From: Candidatus Eiseniibacteriota bacterium
GTDB lineage: Bacteria > Eisenbacteria > RBG-16-71-46 > JABDJR01
Assembly: GCA_013003415.1 (NCBI GenBank)
Contig: JABDJR010000545.1
Location: 1 to 13,983 of the forward strand
Length of the DNA stretch: 13,983 nt
Reading direction: 5' to 3'
Made by a program: the position numbers and the translations under genes. This document shows, one piece after another, positions 13,825 to 13,983 of the stretch (positions are counted from its first letter, which is position 1; every line of letters begins with the position of its first letter). The notes beneath the pieces were generated by a model. It did no database searches and had not been told where the DNA came from. It saw nothing but the letters and a program-made list of their open reading frames with translations.

Positions 13825-13983
13825 ATGTGCGGGATCACTGGGTTTTTCAAACCCACCAGCTCTGAGCTTCCAGACCGTTCGATCATTGAGGGTATGACCA
13901 AAACTTTGGCTCACCGGGGGCCCGATGACCTGGGCCTCCATCTCGATGCAGGAGTCGCCTTGGGTTTTCAACGACTCAGTATC
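13825..13983 (+). CDS. asnB: Asparagine synthetase (glutamine-hydrolysing) family, N-terminal glutaminase part; cut by window edge
   Basis: Fifty-three codons run off the window. The protein starts MCGITGFFKP, placing the Ntn-hydrolase nucleophile Cys at position 2 after Met removal. It continues with the class-II glutamine amidotransferase signature LAHRGPDD and ALGFQRLSI. These are diagnostic of AsnB/AsnO enzymes, which release ammonia from glutamine and amidate an adenylated carboxylate. The ATG follows the methyltransferase TAG with no gap. AsnB paralogues in glycan clusters often amidate sugar acids or peptides instead of making asparagine; that possibility is suggested by the neighbours but cannot be tested here since the synthetase domain is outside the window. 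Confidence 0.9.
   Translation, partial: MCGITGFFKPTSSELPDRSIIEGMTKTLAHRGPDDLGLHLDAGVALGFQRLSI

Noticed and set aside
1..13983. CRISPR array, insertion sequence, tRNA or rRNA
   Set aside because: No regularly spaced repeats, transposase motifs, terminal inverted repeats or tRNA-like cloverleaf were noticed; gaps between genes are all shorter than 240 bp.

Overview
This window is bacterial chromosome from what looks like an aerobic or respiring heterotroph with moderately GC-rich DNA. Genes are dense, with Shine-Dalgarno sites, short spacers and overlaps. The electron-transfer-flavoprotein:quinone oxidoreductase, enoyl-CoA hydratase, aldehyde dehydrogenase and a lipid-linked-sugar type glycosyltransferase suggest a Gram-negative-type organism that oxidises acyl compounds. 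I cannot name the phylum. No mobile element, CRISPR array, tRNA or rRNA was seen.

Layout. (1) 1-495, minus: secreted N-terminus resembling a subtilisin (S8) propeptide, cut by the window edge. (2) 567-1610, plus: PanE/ApbA-family ketopantoate reductase. Its stop overlaps, on a CTAG, the stop of the convergent gene cluster. (3) 5314-1607, minus: zinc-type MDR dehydrogenase, enoyl-CoA hydratase, Rieske ferredoxin, stand-alone LON substrate-binding domain and PIG-L/LmbE deacetylase, probably one transcript. (4) 6339-5440, minus: secreted protein built from two copies of one domain, followed by a terminator-like hairpin. (5) 10303-6574, minus: ETF-QO, an AhpD-like peroxidase-family protein and an aldehyde dehydrogenase. 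(6) 10420-11664, plus: amidohydrolase/deaminase, divergent from ETF-QO. (7) 11767-13983, plus: GT2 polyprenyl-phosphate sugar transferase (TTG start), SAM methyltransferase and the start of an AsnB-type amidotransferase. This looks like the beginning of a surface-glycan locus.

The main discovery is at 8615-8061. A gene that would normally be split into two ORFs is a single reading frame interrupted by one in-frame TGA. The TGA sits exactly where the second cysteine of the AhpD CxxC redox motif belongs (C-H-Y-TGA-I-A-H-H). Nine bases after the TGA, a 19-nt sequence folds into an 8-bp stem with a GUC loop, as expected for a bacterial SECIS element. The gene is therefore best read as a selenoprotein with a CxxU active site, not as a pseudogene. 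It lies two bases behind the ETF-QO gene and just ahead of an aldehyde dehydrogenase, which suggests a peroxide or thiol-redox role beside flavin-linked oxidation.

How the genes fit together: regions 3 and 5 supply acyl-CoA hydration, aldehyde and alcohol oxidation, electron delivery to quinone and a probable peroxide-handling enzyme. Region 7 builds envelope glycans. The links within each cluster are inferred from spacing and strand, not from expression data.
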